A DNA stretch of 64,000 nt from CAYUQT01 sp964446835 (GTDB lineage: Bacteria; Planctomycetota; Phycisphaerae; UBA1845; JAFGLZ01), in NCBI GenBank assembly GCA_964446835.1, contig CAYUQT010000016.1, positions 1 to 64,000 on the forward strand. The letters are read 5' to 3'. Positions 38,462-48,070 of the stretch are shown in pieces. A model generated the notes under the pieces. The model was not told the origin of the DNA. It made no database searches and saw nothing but the letters and a program-made list of their open reading frames with translations. The translations under genes were made by a program, and so were the position numbers. Within the stretch, counting starts at the first letter, position 1; the number at the start of each line of letters is the position of its first letter.

Positions 38462-40567
38462 ATGCGTCGAGCAGACCACCGGCCGCGTCTCCAATCTCAC
38501 CCGTGCCGCGCGATCCTCGCCCTGCTCATGATTTCCGCGGGGCGACTCCTCAGCGCCGCCGAGCAAGCCACCTGGCAGTCTCATCTCCTTCCGCGTCCGG
38601 GAACCTCTCTCGATGTTCGTCCCGGGCCGTCCGGCCTGACGCTGATCCCATCCGTCGGCGACCGGCTTACCGATTGCCGCCCGTACGTCGCCTGGCGGTT
38701 TGCCGGACAGGCCAAGTGGTCCGAAGATCGCCTTGAGGCAGCCGCCTCGCAGACCTCCGATCCAAACAGGTTCTCTCTGGCCGCAACCACCGGTCCCCTC
38801 CGCGCCGAAATCGTGATTCAGCGCACCGCCCGCGACACCTGGGAATTCTCCGGCACCCTTCACAACGCCGGAGACCGCCCCATCGAACTGGCGAGGTTCC
38901 ACTTCCTTCACGGTACTGCTCCCCAAACCCTGGCCCTGTTGAGAGACTTCGGAGGTCTGGTCCGGCACGGCCAACGCCTCAAGCCCTATCGGCAGTCTCT
39001 TGAGGAACTCTGGGCGAGCATGTCCGTTCGCTGGCCACGACTGGCCGACCCCATCCACGATACGCCCGACTGGGCCATCACGCTCGATGCCGGTGGCCTG
39101 ATCTCGAACTGGAGCTCCCCGGCCTGGTTCTTCGGCTTCGTCGGGCCGGGTACGGCCTTCGGCGAAATCGGGCTTCAGACAACCGCCTCGTCGCCGACGT
39201 TCTACCTGGGCGTCCTACTCGACAACATCCTGCTCGATTCCGGCCAGAGCCGCCCGCTGGAGCAGGCGATCGCCCGCTTCGGCGACATCCAGGACAGCCA
39301 GTCGCTCTGGGCGAGCGAGTGTGCCCGGCGGCACGAGAAGCCCCGGGTTCCACAGCCCATGGTGGGCTACTGTTCGTGGTATCAGTACTATTCCGGCGTC
39401 CGTCCCAAGCACATCCTCCGCGCCGCCGAGGAGTTCGCCCAATGGCCCATCCCGCCGGGCGGCCGATTGGTCCAGATCGACGACGGATTCCAGCGCCTGC
39501 CCGGCGATTGGCGGCCAAACGATCGATTCACCGCCTCGTGGGCCGACCTGCCCAAGGCCATCCGAAAGACCGGTTCGGTGCCCGGCGTCTGGCTGGCCCC
39601 GATCATGGTTCACCAGACGTGGTCCGTACTGAAGACCCATCCCGATTGGATCCAGCGCCTGCCCGACAAGAGTTCCGCCATCAGCTTCTCGAACTGGGGC
39701 GTTCAGACCCCGCAAGGTAATATCCGAGCCACGCATCCCCTCGAAATCGACCGCCCGGACGTCCGGGCATGGATGGGCGACCTGTTCCGCGACGTTGTCG
39801 CCCAGGGCTGGCAGTACATCAAGATCGACTTCATCTATCCTGTCTGCACCGCTCGCGTCGCCTACGATCGAAAGAAGACGAGCTTCCAGACTTTGCGAGA
39901 CGCCTTCGCCCTCTTCCGAGAGGCCTGCGGGCCGAAGGTCCTCCTCAACGCCTGCATCGGCGAGCCCGGCCGATACGCCATCGGCTACGCCGACTACGCC
40001 CGCCTCGGCGGCGACGTGGCCAGCCAGTGGGGCAGTGTCAAAACCGAGCTGCGATCTCTCCTCATGAAATCATGCACCAACGGCCAGTGGTGGGTCGGCG
40101 ACTTCGACACCTTCTACATGCGGCGCGAGAACTCGAAGCTTTCCCCGGAAGAAAGCTACCTCCAGACCGGCAGCATCGGCCTGGCCGGCGGACTGTTCCT
40201 GACCTCCGACTATCCGACCCAGTGGTCGCCCGAGGCTCAGCAGTCGGTTCGCGAGTTCTGGAACGACGTCGGTCCGCGCGTCCCGGCCGCCTCTTACGCC
40301 CTCTACGGCGACGACGGAACGCCGCAGGCCTATCGCGCCAGCTACGCCTCCGGTCCGGCCCCGCGGCATCAGGTGGGCATCTACAATTGGGACGACAAGC
40401 CCCAGACCGTCCGCATGGCCCTGAAGGCCGTCGGGCTCAGGCCCGACGTCTCCTGGCGTCTCACCGACGCGTCCAAGAACAAAGGCATCCGGCTCCAAGA
40501 TGCCGTTCTCATCGTCGAGAACCAGCCACCCCACTCCCTGAGAATCGCCGGTCTCGACGCCCCATAG
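38462..40567 (+). CDS. GH36-like alpha-galactosidase/raffinose-synthase-type enzyme, secreted
   Basis: The ATG lies after GGAAGGAGC; an upstream GTG overlaps this site. A signal peptide (CRAILALLMISAGRLLSAAE) precedes an N-terminal beta domain. The barrel has YCSWYQYYSGV, VQIDDGFQRLPGDW, GVWLAPIMV, WQYIKIDFIYP (nucleophile Asp in KIDF) and YARLGGDVASQW (acid/base Asp), all GH36 landmarks, then a C-terminal beta domain (LRIAGLDAP). It releases alpha-linked galactose or a related sugar. Divergent from the hydrolase pair at 35.6-38.2 kb, with which it may share a substrate. Confidence 0.85.
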   Translation: MRRADHRPRLQSHPCRAILALLMISAGRLLSAAEQATWQSHLLPRPGTSLDVRPGPSGLTLIPSVGDRLTDCRPYVAWRFAGQAKWSEDRLEAAASQTSDPNRFSLAATTGPLRAEIVIQRTARDTWEFSGTLHNAGDRPIELARFHFLHGTAPQTLALLRDFGGLVRHGQRLKPYRQSLEELWASMSVRWPRLADPIHDTPDWAITLDAGGLISNWSSPAWFFGFVGPGTAFGEIGLQTTASSPTFYLGVLLDNILLDSGQSRPLEQAIARFGDIQDSQSLWASECARRHEKPRVPQPMVGYCSWYQYYSGVRPKHILRAAEEFAQWPIPPGGRLVQIDDGFQRLPGDWRPNDRFTASWADLPKAIRKTGSVPGVWLAPIMVHQTWSVLKTHPDWIQRLPDKSSAISFSNWGVQTPQGNIRATHPLEIDRPDVRAWMGDLFRDVVAQGWQYIKIDFIYPVCTARVAYDRKKTSFQTLRDAFALFREACGPKVLLNACIGEPGRYAIGYADYARLGGDVASQWGSVKTELRSLLMKSCTNGQWWVGDFDTFYMRRENSKLSPEESYLQTGSIGLAGGLFLTSDYPTQWSPEAQQSVREFWNDVGPRVPAASYALYGDDGTPQAYRASYASGPAPRHQVGIYNWDDKPQTVRMALKAVGLRPDVSWRLTDASKNKGIRLQDAVLIVENQPPHSLRIAGLDAP

Positions 40568-40618
40568 CCCCCGTCTTCCCGTGCAGTGGGAAGTGTGGGG
40601 TCAACGCGAAATGTGAAC

Positions 40619-43264
40619 TCAACTCTTGACTCTTGACATTCTGATGCGTCTCCTCGGCGCACCCATCTCTCCGCCCGGATCGCCGCCGCTTCGCCAGGCC
40701 TGCATCAGCCTCCGCCCAGCTACAACGCACATAATCAAGCACGCCATGGCCGCCGCCATGGAGAAGCCGCACAGGGGCGGCGGGACCAGGGGTGTGCCTT
40801 CGGGCATCTCGGCAATCTCGCTCATCACCGCCCATGCGGTGTTGAGGTTGGTTACGGCCTCCTGGCGCAACGCCGCCCGCCGGGCTTCATCGGAACCCGC
40901 CTGCTCCAACAGCGAATCGGCTGCGTTCACAGAGCCGGCTGCCGATTCCAGCCTCTGGCGCACGGCAGCCCGCTGTTCATCCTGAACCCGGGACGAAGAC
41001 GCCCCATTCCACCATACCAGAAGCTGGTCGATCGCGCGGAGCAGGGAATGCAGGTCCCGAACGCTGTTGGGATCGCGCCCGCTATCGGCAAGCCGGACGA
41101 CGACGCCCCCCATCTCATTCCTCAGATGCACCGCCGCATCCTTGGCGCTCTTCATGGGTTCGTCGGTCAGGGGGATGACAATCACCTTCTGAACCAGGGT
41201 CGCCACATTGCCTCGTCCGTCGTCCGCCTGCCAGGTTACCGGTGTCTCGCCGGCTCCGAACATCATGTCTCCCGGGGCATCGTTGGTGATCAGCACATGA
41301 GCGCAGCACTGGTCCGTGGCCGTGGCCTGGCCGAGCTGGTCCGGTTCCACCTTCACCGGCGGCTTGGCCTGCGGACCCTCCAACATGATGATCACGTCGT
41401 TCGGAAAATCGGCATCGTTCCACTTCGGCGGCATCGTGTCGCGGACCTCTATGTCAAACGGGCGAATGCCGACGGCGCCGTAGTTGTCCCTCAGGACGAG
41501 CGTCATCTTGTGTACACCAAAGCTGAGTTGCCCCTGTGCGATGGTCACCTTGACGTCCTGGCCCCACAGCCTCTCGGTGACCAGGGCAAAATCTTCGTAC
41601 CACTCGTAGTTGGCGGGGCTATTGGGACATTGGTCGTAGATGTCAAAAGACTCGCTGGCATCCAAGACGATGTCATCCTTGTTTCGGCTCGTCCTGTCAC
41701 ACTCGGACCAGTCCTTGTACTCCTTGCTGGGCTTGATCCTGGCAGCGAAGTTCACGAAATGCCCGGTCAGGCTGAAGGTTGCGGCCACTCGCCGGTCTTC
41801 TCCGCCCATCTTAAGTGTGGCCTCGATCGGCCCGCCAACAAGGTGGAACGTCCGCGACGCATGATCGATCTCGATGCGGAAGGTGTCGCTGTTCTGCCCG
41901 ACAGCCACCACCGGGCCGTTGCCCGCGTCGAAACTCACCGCCGCCACCAACTCGTTCGGTTCGATCCGGTAACTGTTGCACGGCATACCCCAGGGGGCAT
42001 TGGCGTCCGCGCAATTTGCATCGACGGCTGCCGCCAGGTCCACCGTGATGTTCTTGAATGTGGCATCTTCCGTGACGATGTCGGCGGCTTGGAGCAGCAG
42101 GCCATTGATGCGGATCCGGACGACCCGGTCGAGGGAGTCCGTCTCATACTCGAAGTCTGCGGACCCACTGACGCTGGTGGTCCTCGTCGTTACGCCGTCG
42201 ACGGGCAGATCGACCGTTGCGGTGCAATTGGGCGAGTTGAATTCGATCTCCGAATTGTAGCCGTAGACCCTGGGTTGAATGAGCTTCGAACACGTCGGCT
42301 TGGCTCCCGGAGTATCCGAGCAGTATCTCGTGGGTGCGCCGGGGTCGCGATGCGCCTCGCCTACACTGTAGGTGCCTGTTGGAAACTTCGGGTCATTCTT
42401 CAGACAGTCTTCAACCGCCTTCTTCGCCTCTTCCTTCAACACTTCCTCCGTCTTGCACGCCCCTCCGGTCGTCCTGTGGTTGCCGCAGGAGTCATAGAAC
42501 TTCGTTGCCAGGGGGTCCTTCCACTTGAGGTAGTTGCAGTCATACTGCTTTATGGGGTTGACGATCACCATGTACATGCAGATGTCGTCGGGCTTGGATC
42601 CCGGAATACCTTGGTCGGCCGGAAGCGTGGGTTGCTGGGGCCCCTGATGCAGATTGCCGGGAAGGGGGAACAGGGCGTCTTTCGTGGCGGGTTGGTTGGA
42701 CCTGTACACCGCCAGATTCGTGTACGGCCGATTGTTGACGCCATCCGGACGGTCTATTCTGATGTACGCGGCACTGCCGGCCTTGTTCTTCTGGGCGACC
42801 CAGTTCGGTTCCATGAGCCAGGTCGGCGGCGGACTGACGCGGGAGTCATACGCCAGGTAGACCCCCTCCGCAGCGTCCAGGAGCGTGAGGAGAATACCAC
42901 CGTTTTGGTCGTAGCTGTTCTTCATGTTCCACGAAGTCTGAATCCACAGTGCGCCTCGAATCTGTCCAGGTTCGACTTCGCTGATGAGCCAGGGCTCACC
43001 GGAACTGTAGGGCAGCATATTGACGCGGAGACCCAGATCCGGATCGACATGCTTCAAATCCGGTTTCGCCACACACGACCCCTTGCTGGTGAACGAGATC
43101 TGCAGTGGGTTCATTTCCACATGGCACTTGTAGATCGGAACCTTGAAGACGTACTTCTCGCATTCCAGTGAGTCGAATTCCCCCACGCAGTCGAGTGCCG
43201 CCAGCGTGGGAAACAGGGGCAGGCAGGCAAGACAGAGCCAGATACGGTGATTGCGGGTTGCCAT
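40619..43264 (-). CDS. Large secreted HYR-type surface protein with C-terminal sorting-type tail
   Basis: ATG follows GGAAGG. Signal peptide RIWLCLACLPLFPTLAAL. The 881-residue protein has Cys-rich regions (CVGEFDSLECEKYVFKVPIYKC, CCAHVLITNDAP) and an HYR/PKD-like domain (DTMPPKWNDADFPNDVIIMLEG, GAGETPVTWQADDGRGNVATL). C-terminus: a coiled helical part (QLLVWWNG ... RRAALRQEAVTNLNTAWAVMSE) and PPLCGFSMAAAMACLIMCVV followed by AGRR, that is Cys-Gly, hydrophobic, Arg. It is a paralogue of the gene at 43852-46740. Probably a cell-surface protein. Confidence 0.8.
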   Translation of the reverse strand: MATRNHRIWLCLACLPLFPTLAALDCVGEFDSLECEKYVFKVPIYKCHVEMNPLQISFTSKGSCVAKPDLKHVDPDLGLRVNMLPYSSGEPWLISEVEPGQIRGALWIQTSWNMKNSYDQNGGILLTLLDAAEGVYLAYDSRVSPPPTWLMEPNWVAQKNKAGSAAYIRIDRPDGVNNRPYTNLAVYRSNQPATKDALFPLPGNLHQGPQQPTLPADQGIPGSKPDDICMYMVIVNPIKQYDCNYLKWKDPLATKFYDSCGNHRTTGGACKTEEVLKEEAKKAVEDCLKNDPKFPTGTYSVGEAHRDPGAPTRYCSDTPGAKPTCSKLIQPRVYGYNSEIEFNSPNCTATVDLPVDGVTTRTTSVSGSADFEYETDSLDRVVRIRINGLLLQAADIVTEDATFKNITVDLAAAVDANCADANAPWGMPCNSYRIEPNELVAAVSFDAGNGPVVAVGQNSDTFRIEIDHASRTFHLVGGPIEATLKMGGEDRRVAATFSLTGHFVNFAARIKPSKEYKDWSECDRTSRNKDDIVLDASESFDIYDQCPNSPANYEWYEDFALVTERLWGQDVKVTIAQGQLSFGVHKMTLVLRDNYGAVGIRPFDIEVRDTMPPKWNDADFPNDVIIMLEGPQAKPPVKVEPDQLGQATATDQCCAHVLITNDAPGDMMFGAGETPVTWQADDGRGNVATLVQKVIVIPLTDEPMKSAKDAAVHLRNEMGGVVVRLADSGRDPNSVRDLHSLLRAIDQLLVWWNGASSSRVQDEQRAAVRQRLESAAGSVNAADSLLEQAGSDEARRAALRQEAVTNLNTAWAVMSEIAEMPEGTPLVPPPLCGFSMAAAMACLIMCVVAGRRLMQAWRSGGDPGGEMGAPRRRIRMSRVKS

Positions 43265-43281
43265 AGGGCACATCCTTCCTC

Positions 43282-43815
43282 TCAGCACTTGGATTCCGGT
43301 GGTGAGCATCGCGTCAGGCGCACAGCGTCGGCATTGCAGTAACCCGCCGCATTCGTGAGATTGCTGAACTCGATGTGCGAACCCGGACCCATCACATGCT
43401 GTCCGAGGAAGTACCACCCGTGCCCGTTCTGTTGAAGGTTGACGGAATACTGAGTGTTTCCGCCGTTGGCGTCATGCACGACCACCGGTTGGGCCGTGGT
43501 CCGGTTGCTCGCCGCAGACCAGTAGATGTAGATGTTGTACAAGGCATTGCTTGGCACGGTGGGTGTGAATCGCACGGTCGCGGCATTGGCGGCGCCCGTG
43601 ACGGAATAGGCGTACAGGAAATCCGAACCCCAGTAGCCGTTCCCGTCCACCGCCGTTTGGGTGTCCCAATACCCGGTCCGGGTACACCGGGTGTCCTTGT
43701 TGTCGATGATCTGCTCCTCCAGCATGACCGGCCAGCATCCGGTCGCAAGAACTCCGGCGGCAACCGCAGACACCAGGACGCGGTACCACCTCGCACATCG
43801 TGTGATCTCAGCCAT
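43282..43815 (-). CDS. Lipoprotein with golvesin-C-like domain
   Basis: Signal with lipobox GVLATGC. Mature part IIDNKDTRCTRTGYWDTQTAVDGNGYWGSDFLYAYSVTG, ATVRFTPTVPSNALYNIYIYWSAASNRTTAQPVVVHDANGG, GWYFLGQHVM and IEFSNLTNAAGYCNADAVRLTR is one golvesin C-terminal-like beta domain, typical of carbohydrate- or matrix-binding surface proteins. It lies between two paralogous HYR-type genes, all on the minus strand, so the three may form a surface operon. Confidence 0.8.
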   Translation of the reverse strand: MAEITRCARWYRVLVSAVAAGVLATGCWPVMLEEQIIDNKDTRCTRTGYWDTQTAVDGNGYWGSDFLYAYSVTGAANAATVRFTPTVPSNALYNIYIYWSAASNRTTAQPVVVHDANGGNTQYSVNLQQNGHGWYFLGQHVMGPGSHIEFSNLTNAAGYCNADAVRLTRCSPPESKC

Positions 43816-43851
43816 GAGTCATCCTCCCTTTCAAGTGAATCGCTGCTATTG

Positions 43852-46740
43852 CTACGACCGCGCAACGACGCGAAGACCACGCAGAAGGACCCCTGTCAGG
43901 ACGCGCCTTTGACGGAAGCAGACGCCTATTATGAGCGCCAGAACGACGGCGCAGACGGGGTGCCTGATAGACCAAACCACCGGACGAAGCGACCCGCGGA
44001 CGAGACCCCGCAGGCACTCATGTCTGGCAATGACCGCCGCAACGTGGGGCGAGTGCCGATAGTATTGCCCGACCAACCACCGGCCGGGGGCATGCGTCAA
44101 CAGATACGTGTCCCTGAAGTTCCGGAGGACGACGACCTCCGGCTCAAAGGCCGACCCGTACGCCGCCGTAGCAATGAAGCAGGGCCCCATGGGGGGCGGT
44201 ATGCTGACGGGTGCATTGGGATCGGGCATCCCCACGATGCCGTTCACCACGTCCGAGGCCGAGTTCAGACGATCGCGCGCCGCTTCGCGCGCCCCCCGTC
44301 GTTGTTCGTTGACATCGCTCTGAGTCCGCACGAAGGCGTCGGCTTCGCCTTCGGCGACGATCAAACCTTCGAGTTTCCGGATGATCTCCTGCCGCTGGTC
44401 TTCCTGCTCTTGACCGGACACTGACGAGCCTCGGACAATCACGAGCAGCTCGTTCGTCGCCTGAATCAGTGATTGCAGATCGACCGGACAGTTGGGCTCA
44501 CTGATCGTGGCCTCAATCGCACTGCTGGCACCGGCGATCACATCCCTCAGGTGTACCAACCCCTGCTTGATGCTTCGTAGCAGGGGTTCCTCCAGGCCAA
44601 ACACGATGACGTTCTGCACCTTCGATGCAACGTTCCCCCTCCCGTCGTCCGCCCGCCAGGTCACCGGGGTGGCCCCCAGTCCGAACCCCAGGTAGGGCGG
44701 CGCATCGTTTGTAACCAGCACGTGGCCACAACAGATGTCTTCCGCCAAGGCATCGCCAATGTCCACCTGCACTCCCCCTTCCTTCCACTGTCGGCGGAAG
44801 ACCAGACGATCGATGGGGAACTTCGTGAATACCGGCGGCTGGGTGTCACGCACCTCGACATCGAACTTGAGCATGTCGACCGCGCCGTAGTTGTCCTTCA
44901 GCATCAAGGTCATCTTGTGTACGCCGAAGCCGAGATGACCCTTGGGGATCGTCACCTTGATACCCGTTCCCCAGAGCTTCTCGGTCACGAGGGCGTAGTC
45001 TTCATACCACTCGTAGTTGGCGGGGTTATTGGGACATTGGTCGTAGATGTCAAAGGACTCGCCAGCCCACAGAACGATGTCGTCCTTGTTGCGGCTGGTG
45101 TCGCAGGGATCTGTGGCCCGATCTGTTCCCCCGCATTCAGACCACGTCTTGTACTCCTTGGTTGGCATGGCCTTCGGGGCGAAGTTCACGAAGTGGCCCG
45201 TAAGGTCCACCGACACGCTCAACTCCCTGTCCTGATCGTTCACTCTTAGCGTGGCCCGCAAGGGCCCGCCGACGAACCGGAACGTCCGACTGGCATGGTC
45301 AATATGGAGCTGGACGGGGTGCTGATTCTCAGCCTGCACCACGATCGTCCCCTTGCCATCGTTGGTGCTGACGACGGCAATGAATTCGTTGGGTTCGATC
45401 TGGTGGGTGTCGCACGGCGTGACCGAGGAGGTGTTGGGGTCTGTGCAGTTCGCATCCACGGGGATCGCCAGCGCAACGACCGTGTCCGTGAACGTGCCCA
45501 CATCCGTCTCGATCGGGTCGGCCCGTAGGAACATGCCGTTGACGCGGATCGACAGAATTCGGGCGAACGCATCCGAGGTGTACTGGAAGTCCAGCGTCCC
45601 GCCGATCTTGGCGGTGTATGACTTGGTTCCATCATCGAGGTGAACATCAAGCACGATGCTGCAATCGGCGGCGTTGAACTCGATCTTCGAGTTGTGCCGA
45701 TAGATCGCCTGCTTGATCAACTTCGATCCGGCGCAGTCCGTACCGATCGGGCTGGGCCCCGGACAAGACCCGGTGTTCGGCTTGAGGACCAGATCGCCCA
45801 CGACATGCGTGCCCGGCGGATACTTCGGATCCTTGTTCAGTTCCTCTTGTAGTGCCTTGGTGGCCGCGGCGCGAACCTCCTCCTCTGTTTCGCACCGCCA
45901 CTTCTCTTCTCCGTTCTCCACATACTTCACCATGCACCGGGCACAACTGTTGTCGTACGTATACGTTTCGACCGGCGCGTTCAGCAGGACATATTCGCAG
46001 TCATGCCGCTTTATGGGGTTGACGATCACCATGTACATGCAGATGTCGTCGGGCTTGGACCCTTGAACGGCCGGGTTGGCCGGTAGCGTGGGTTGCTGGG
46101 GACCCTGATGCAGATTGCCGGGAAGGGGGAACAGGGCGTTCTTTGCAGCGGACTGGTTGGACCTGTACACAGTCAGATTCGTGTAAGGCAGATTGTTGAC
46201 GCCATCCGGACGTTCTACCCTGATGTACGCGGTACCGCCGGCCCTGTTCTTCTGGGCGACCCAGTTCGGTTCCATGAGCCAGGTCGGCGGCGGATTGACG
46301 CGGGAGTCATACGCCAGGTAGACCCCCTCCGCAGCCTCCTGGAGCGTGAGGGAAAGGCCACCGTCTGGGTCGTAGCTGTTCTTCATGTTCCACGAAGTCT
46401 GAATCCAGAGCGCACCGCGGATGACTTCGGGTTCGATTCCCTGGATAAGCCAGGGCTCACCGGAACAGTAGGGCAGCGATTGCACCTTGAGACCCAGGCT
46501 CGGATCCACATGCTTGACATCCGGCTTCGCCACACATGAGCCGTGACTGGTGAACAAGATCTCCAGCTTGTCCATGGTCGTCTTGCACTTATAGATGGGG
46601 GCGTCATAAACGTACCGCGGACAGAAGGTGTCGGTTGGACCGTGGTAGGGAAACACCAGGTGACAGCCCGTTGAGTCTCCGATCGCGACGGACAGGATCG
46701 GCGCAACGTACCACCAGAATGAAGCTCTGTTCCGATTCAT
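43852..46740 (-). CDS. Large secreted HYR-type surface protein with CFI-box C-terminal domain
   Basis: The ATG (MNRNRASFWWYVAPILSVAIGD) follows AGGG; a longer frame is open but lacks a ribosome site. The 962-residue paralogue of the gene at 40619-43264 shares the Cys-rich N-terminus (CPRYVYDAPIYKC), VIVNPIKRHDC and the HYR-like domain (DTQPPVFTKFPIDRLVF, GLGATPVTWRADDGRGNVA). It differs at the end, which is a CFI-box domain (CFIATAAYGSAFEPEVVVLRNFRD, HAPGRWLVGQYYRHSPHVAAVIARHECLRGLVR) and a terminal hydrophobic span. The CFI-box is known in surface proteins of diverse bacteria; its function is unclear. Confidence 0.83.
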   Translation of the reverse strand: MNRNRASFWWYVAPILSVAIGDSTGCHLVFPYHGPTDTFCPRYVYDAPIYKCKTTMDKLEILFTSHGSCVAKPDVKHVDPSLGLKVQSLPYCSGEPWLIQGIEPEVIRGALWIQTSWNMKNSYDPDGGLSLTLQEAAEGVYLAYDSRVNPPPTWLMEPNWVAQKNRAGGTAYIRVERPDGVNNLPYTNLTVYRSNQSAAKNALFPLPGNLHQGPQQPTLPANPAVQGSKPDDICMYMVIVNPIKRHDCEYVLLNAPVETYTYDNSCARCMVKYVENGEEKWRCETEEEVRAAATKALQEELNKDPKYPPGTHVVGDLVLKPNTGSCPGPSPIGTDCAGSKLIKQAIYRHNSKIEFNAADCSIVLDVHLDDGTKSYTAKIGGTLDFQYTSDAFARILSIRVNGMFLRADPIETDVGTFTDTVVALAIPVDANCTDPNTSSVTPCDTHQIEPNEFIAVVSTNDGKGTIVVQAENQHPVQLHIDHASRTFRFVGGPLRATLRVNDQDRELSVSVDLTGHFVNFAPKAMPTKEYKTWSECGGTDRATDPCDTSRNKDDIVLWAGESFDIYDQCPNNPANYEWYEDYALVTEKLWGTGIKVTIPKGHLGFGVHKMTLMLKDNYGAVDMLKFDVEVRDTQPPVFTKFPIDRLVFRRQWKEGGVQVDIGDALAEDICCGHVLVTNDAPPYLGFGLGATPVTWRADDGRGNVASKVQNVIVFGLEEPLLRSIKQGLVHLRDVIAGASSAIEATISEPNCPVDLQSLIQATNELLVIVRGSSVSGQEQEDQRQEIIRKLEGLIVAEGEADAFVRTQSDVNEQRRGAREAARDRLNSASDVVNGIVGMPDPNAPVSIPPPMGPCFIATAAYGSAFEPEVVVLRNFRDTYLLTHAPGRWLVGQYYRHSPHVAAVIARHECLRGLVRGSLRPVVWSIRHPVCAVVLALIIGVCFRQRRVLTGVLLRGLRVVARS

Positions 46741-46858
46741 GTGAGGCACCCTTTCACCAGGGGCGGAGGCAGCTCGATGGCCCCGGTCAGTTGCCCGTGG
46801 ACGACAGATATGTCCGCGCCACCCGAAACGAACCCGCTTGCGGGTTCCGGTGCAGGTC

Positions 46859-48070
46859 CTAAGAACGGCGCTCAACCGAAGAGGAACCATGCGTTCCTCG
46901 CCGCCGTACTTCTTGAGGGTCAACTCGAGAGGCAGGATCATCTGCCCGGCGCCGCAGCGCCCCGCTTGTTACATACCAGACCAGCAAGACTCCCGGCAGG
47001 GCCAGCCCTTCGATTGGGCCGGAGGCACAACAGCCACTCTTGGCATTTATGTTGATAGGGATTACGGGCACCACGACCCATGGCGGCAATGGGCGTTTGT
47101 AATAGAGAATTGTCCCCTTGGCCCCCACAGCAAAGACGTGCTCCCACCCACTTCCCCACACGCCGGACAAGTCGTTGCTCGTGCCGCTGTCCATGGACAA
47201 GCAGGCTTTGCCATTGTAGTGAATGACGGTGCCGATGTTCCCCACCGCATAGACATCGTTCGGCTCGCTGGCCCAGAGGGCACTAAGGTACTGTCCTGTG
47301 CCGCTGTCTATCGCTGTCCAATCGCCGTAGCTGTTTCGGCGCGCAATCGTTCCACCGTTGCCGGCGACAAAGAAGCCGCCGTCGTTGCCGACCCAGATGC
47401 TGGAAAGGTGGTTCTGCGTCGAAGCGTTCTCTTGTATCCACGCCAGGGGGGGACCATCCCATGAGAGTACATTGCCACCTGCTGTGGTGACGAAGATCTC
47501 AAAACCTGAGGAAAGTCCAGGCACGAGAAGCTTGACCTGGCCCGCCACGTCGCTGAACACCCTGGGCTCCGTGTGTACGGTGGACCACGTGCCGTCGTAG
47601 GACAGGACGACACCGTTTCCGCTTGCCAGGTCCTGCCCTGCGGCAAACACCTCCTTCGGCCCCGTGCCCCAAACGCCCAGGAGTTGAGCGGAGGTTCCGC
47701 TCGACATGGATTTCCACGATAGCCCGTCGAAGTGGAGGATCGTGCCGTTGTCCCCCACCGCGAACACATCCTTGGGACCGGTACCCCAAATTCCCATGAG
47801 CCCGTCGACTGTGGGGGCCTGCTGTACCTGCCAACCAATCGCCCCGTCGTAGTGCAGGATCGTCCCCGCCTCGCCCACGGCGAACACGTCGTTCGGGGCG
47901 GTGCCCCAGACACCGAAGAGCCACTTCTGTGTCTGGCTTTCCATTTTCAGCCACTGCTGCCCGAAGGCCGTCGGCAGGCTGGGGCCATCGATCGCGATGA
48001 TCGCGGCCAGCCAGAGCATCGGAGCCGCAACGGTGGAGACGCGGCTCTTGGGATGAGTCCAAGGAGACAT
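46859..48070 (-). CDS. Secreted beta-propeller-like protein with Cys-Cys sorting-type tail
   Basis: The ATG 7 nt after AGGAGGT gives 403 residues. After a signal peptide (AAPMLWLAAIIAIDGPSLPTAFGQQ) there are seven or so repeats of the form W-G-T-x-P-x-D-V-F-A-V-G-x-x-G-T-I-L-H-Y-D-G, as in WD-like or photosystem-repair-type propellers. The tail SGCCASGPIEGLALPGVLLVW...RRR has two Cys, a hydrophobic span and Arg, as in the InlB-repeat protein at 7.9-10.4 kb. Probably a surface-anchored lectin or adhesin. Confidence 0.75.
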   Translation of the reverse strand: MSPWTHPKSRVSTVAAPMLWLAAIIAIDGPSLPTAFGQQWLKMESQTQKWLFGVWGTAPNDVFAVGEAGTILHYDGAIGWQVQQAPTVDGLMGIWGTGPKDVFAVGDNGTILHFDGLSWKSMSSGTSAQLLGVWGTGPKEVFAAGQDLASGNGVVLSYDGTWSTVHTEPRVFSDVAGQVKLLVPGLSSGFEIFVTTAGGNVLSWDGPPLAWIQENASTQNHLSSIWVGNDGGFFVAGNGGTIARRNSYGDWTAIDSGTGQYLSALWASEPNDVYAVGNIGTVIHYNGKACLSMDSGTSNDLSGVWGSGWEHVFAVGAKGTILYYKRPLPPWVVVPVIPININAKSGCCASGPIEGLALPGVLLVWYVTSGALRRRADDPASRVDPQEVRRRGTHGSSSVERRS

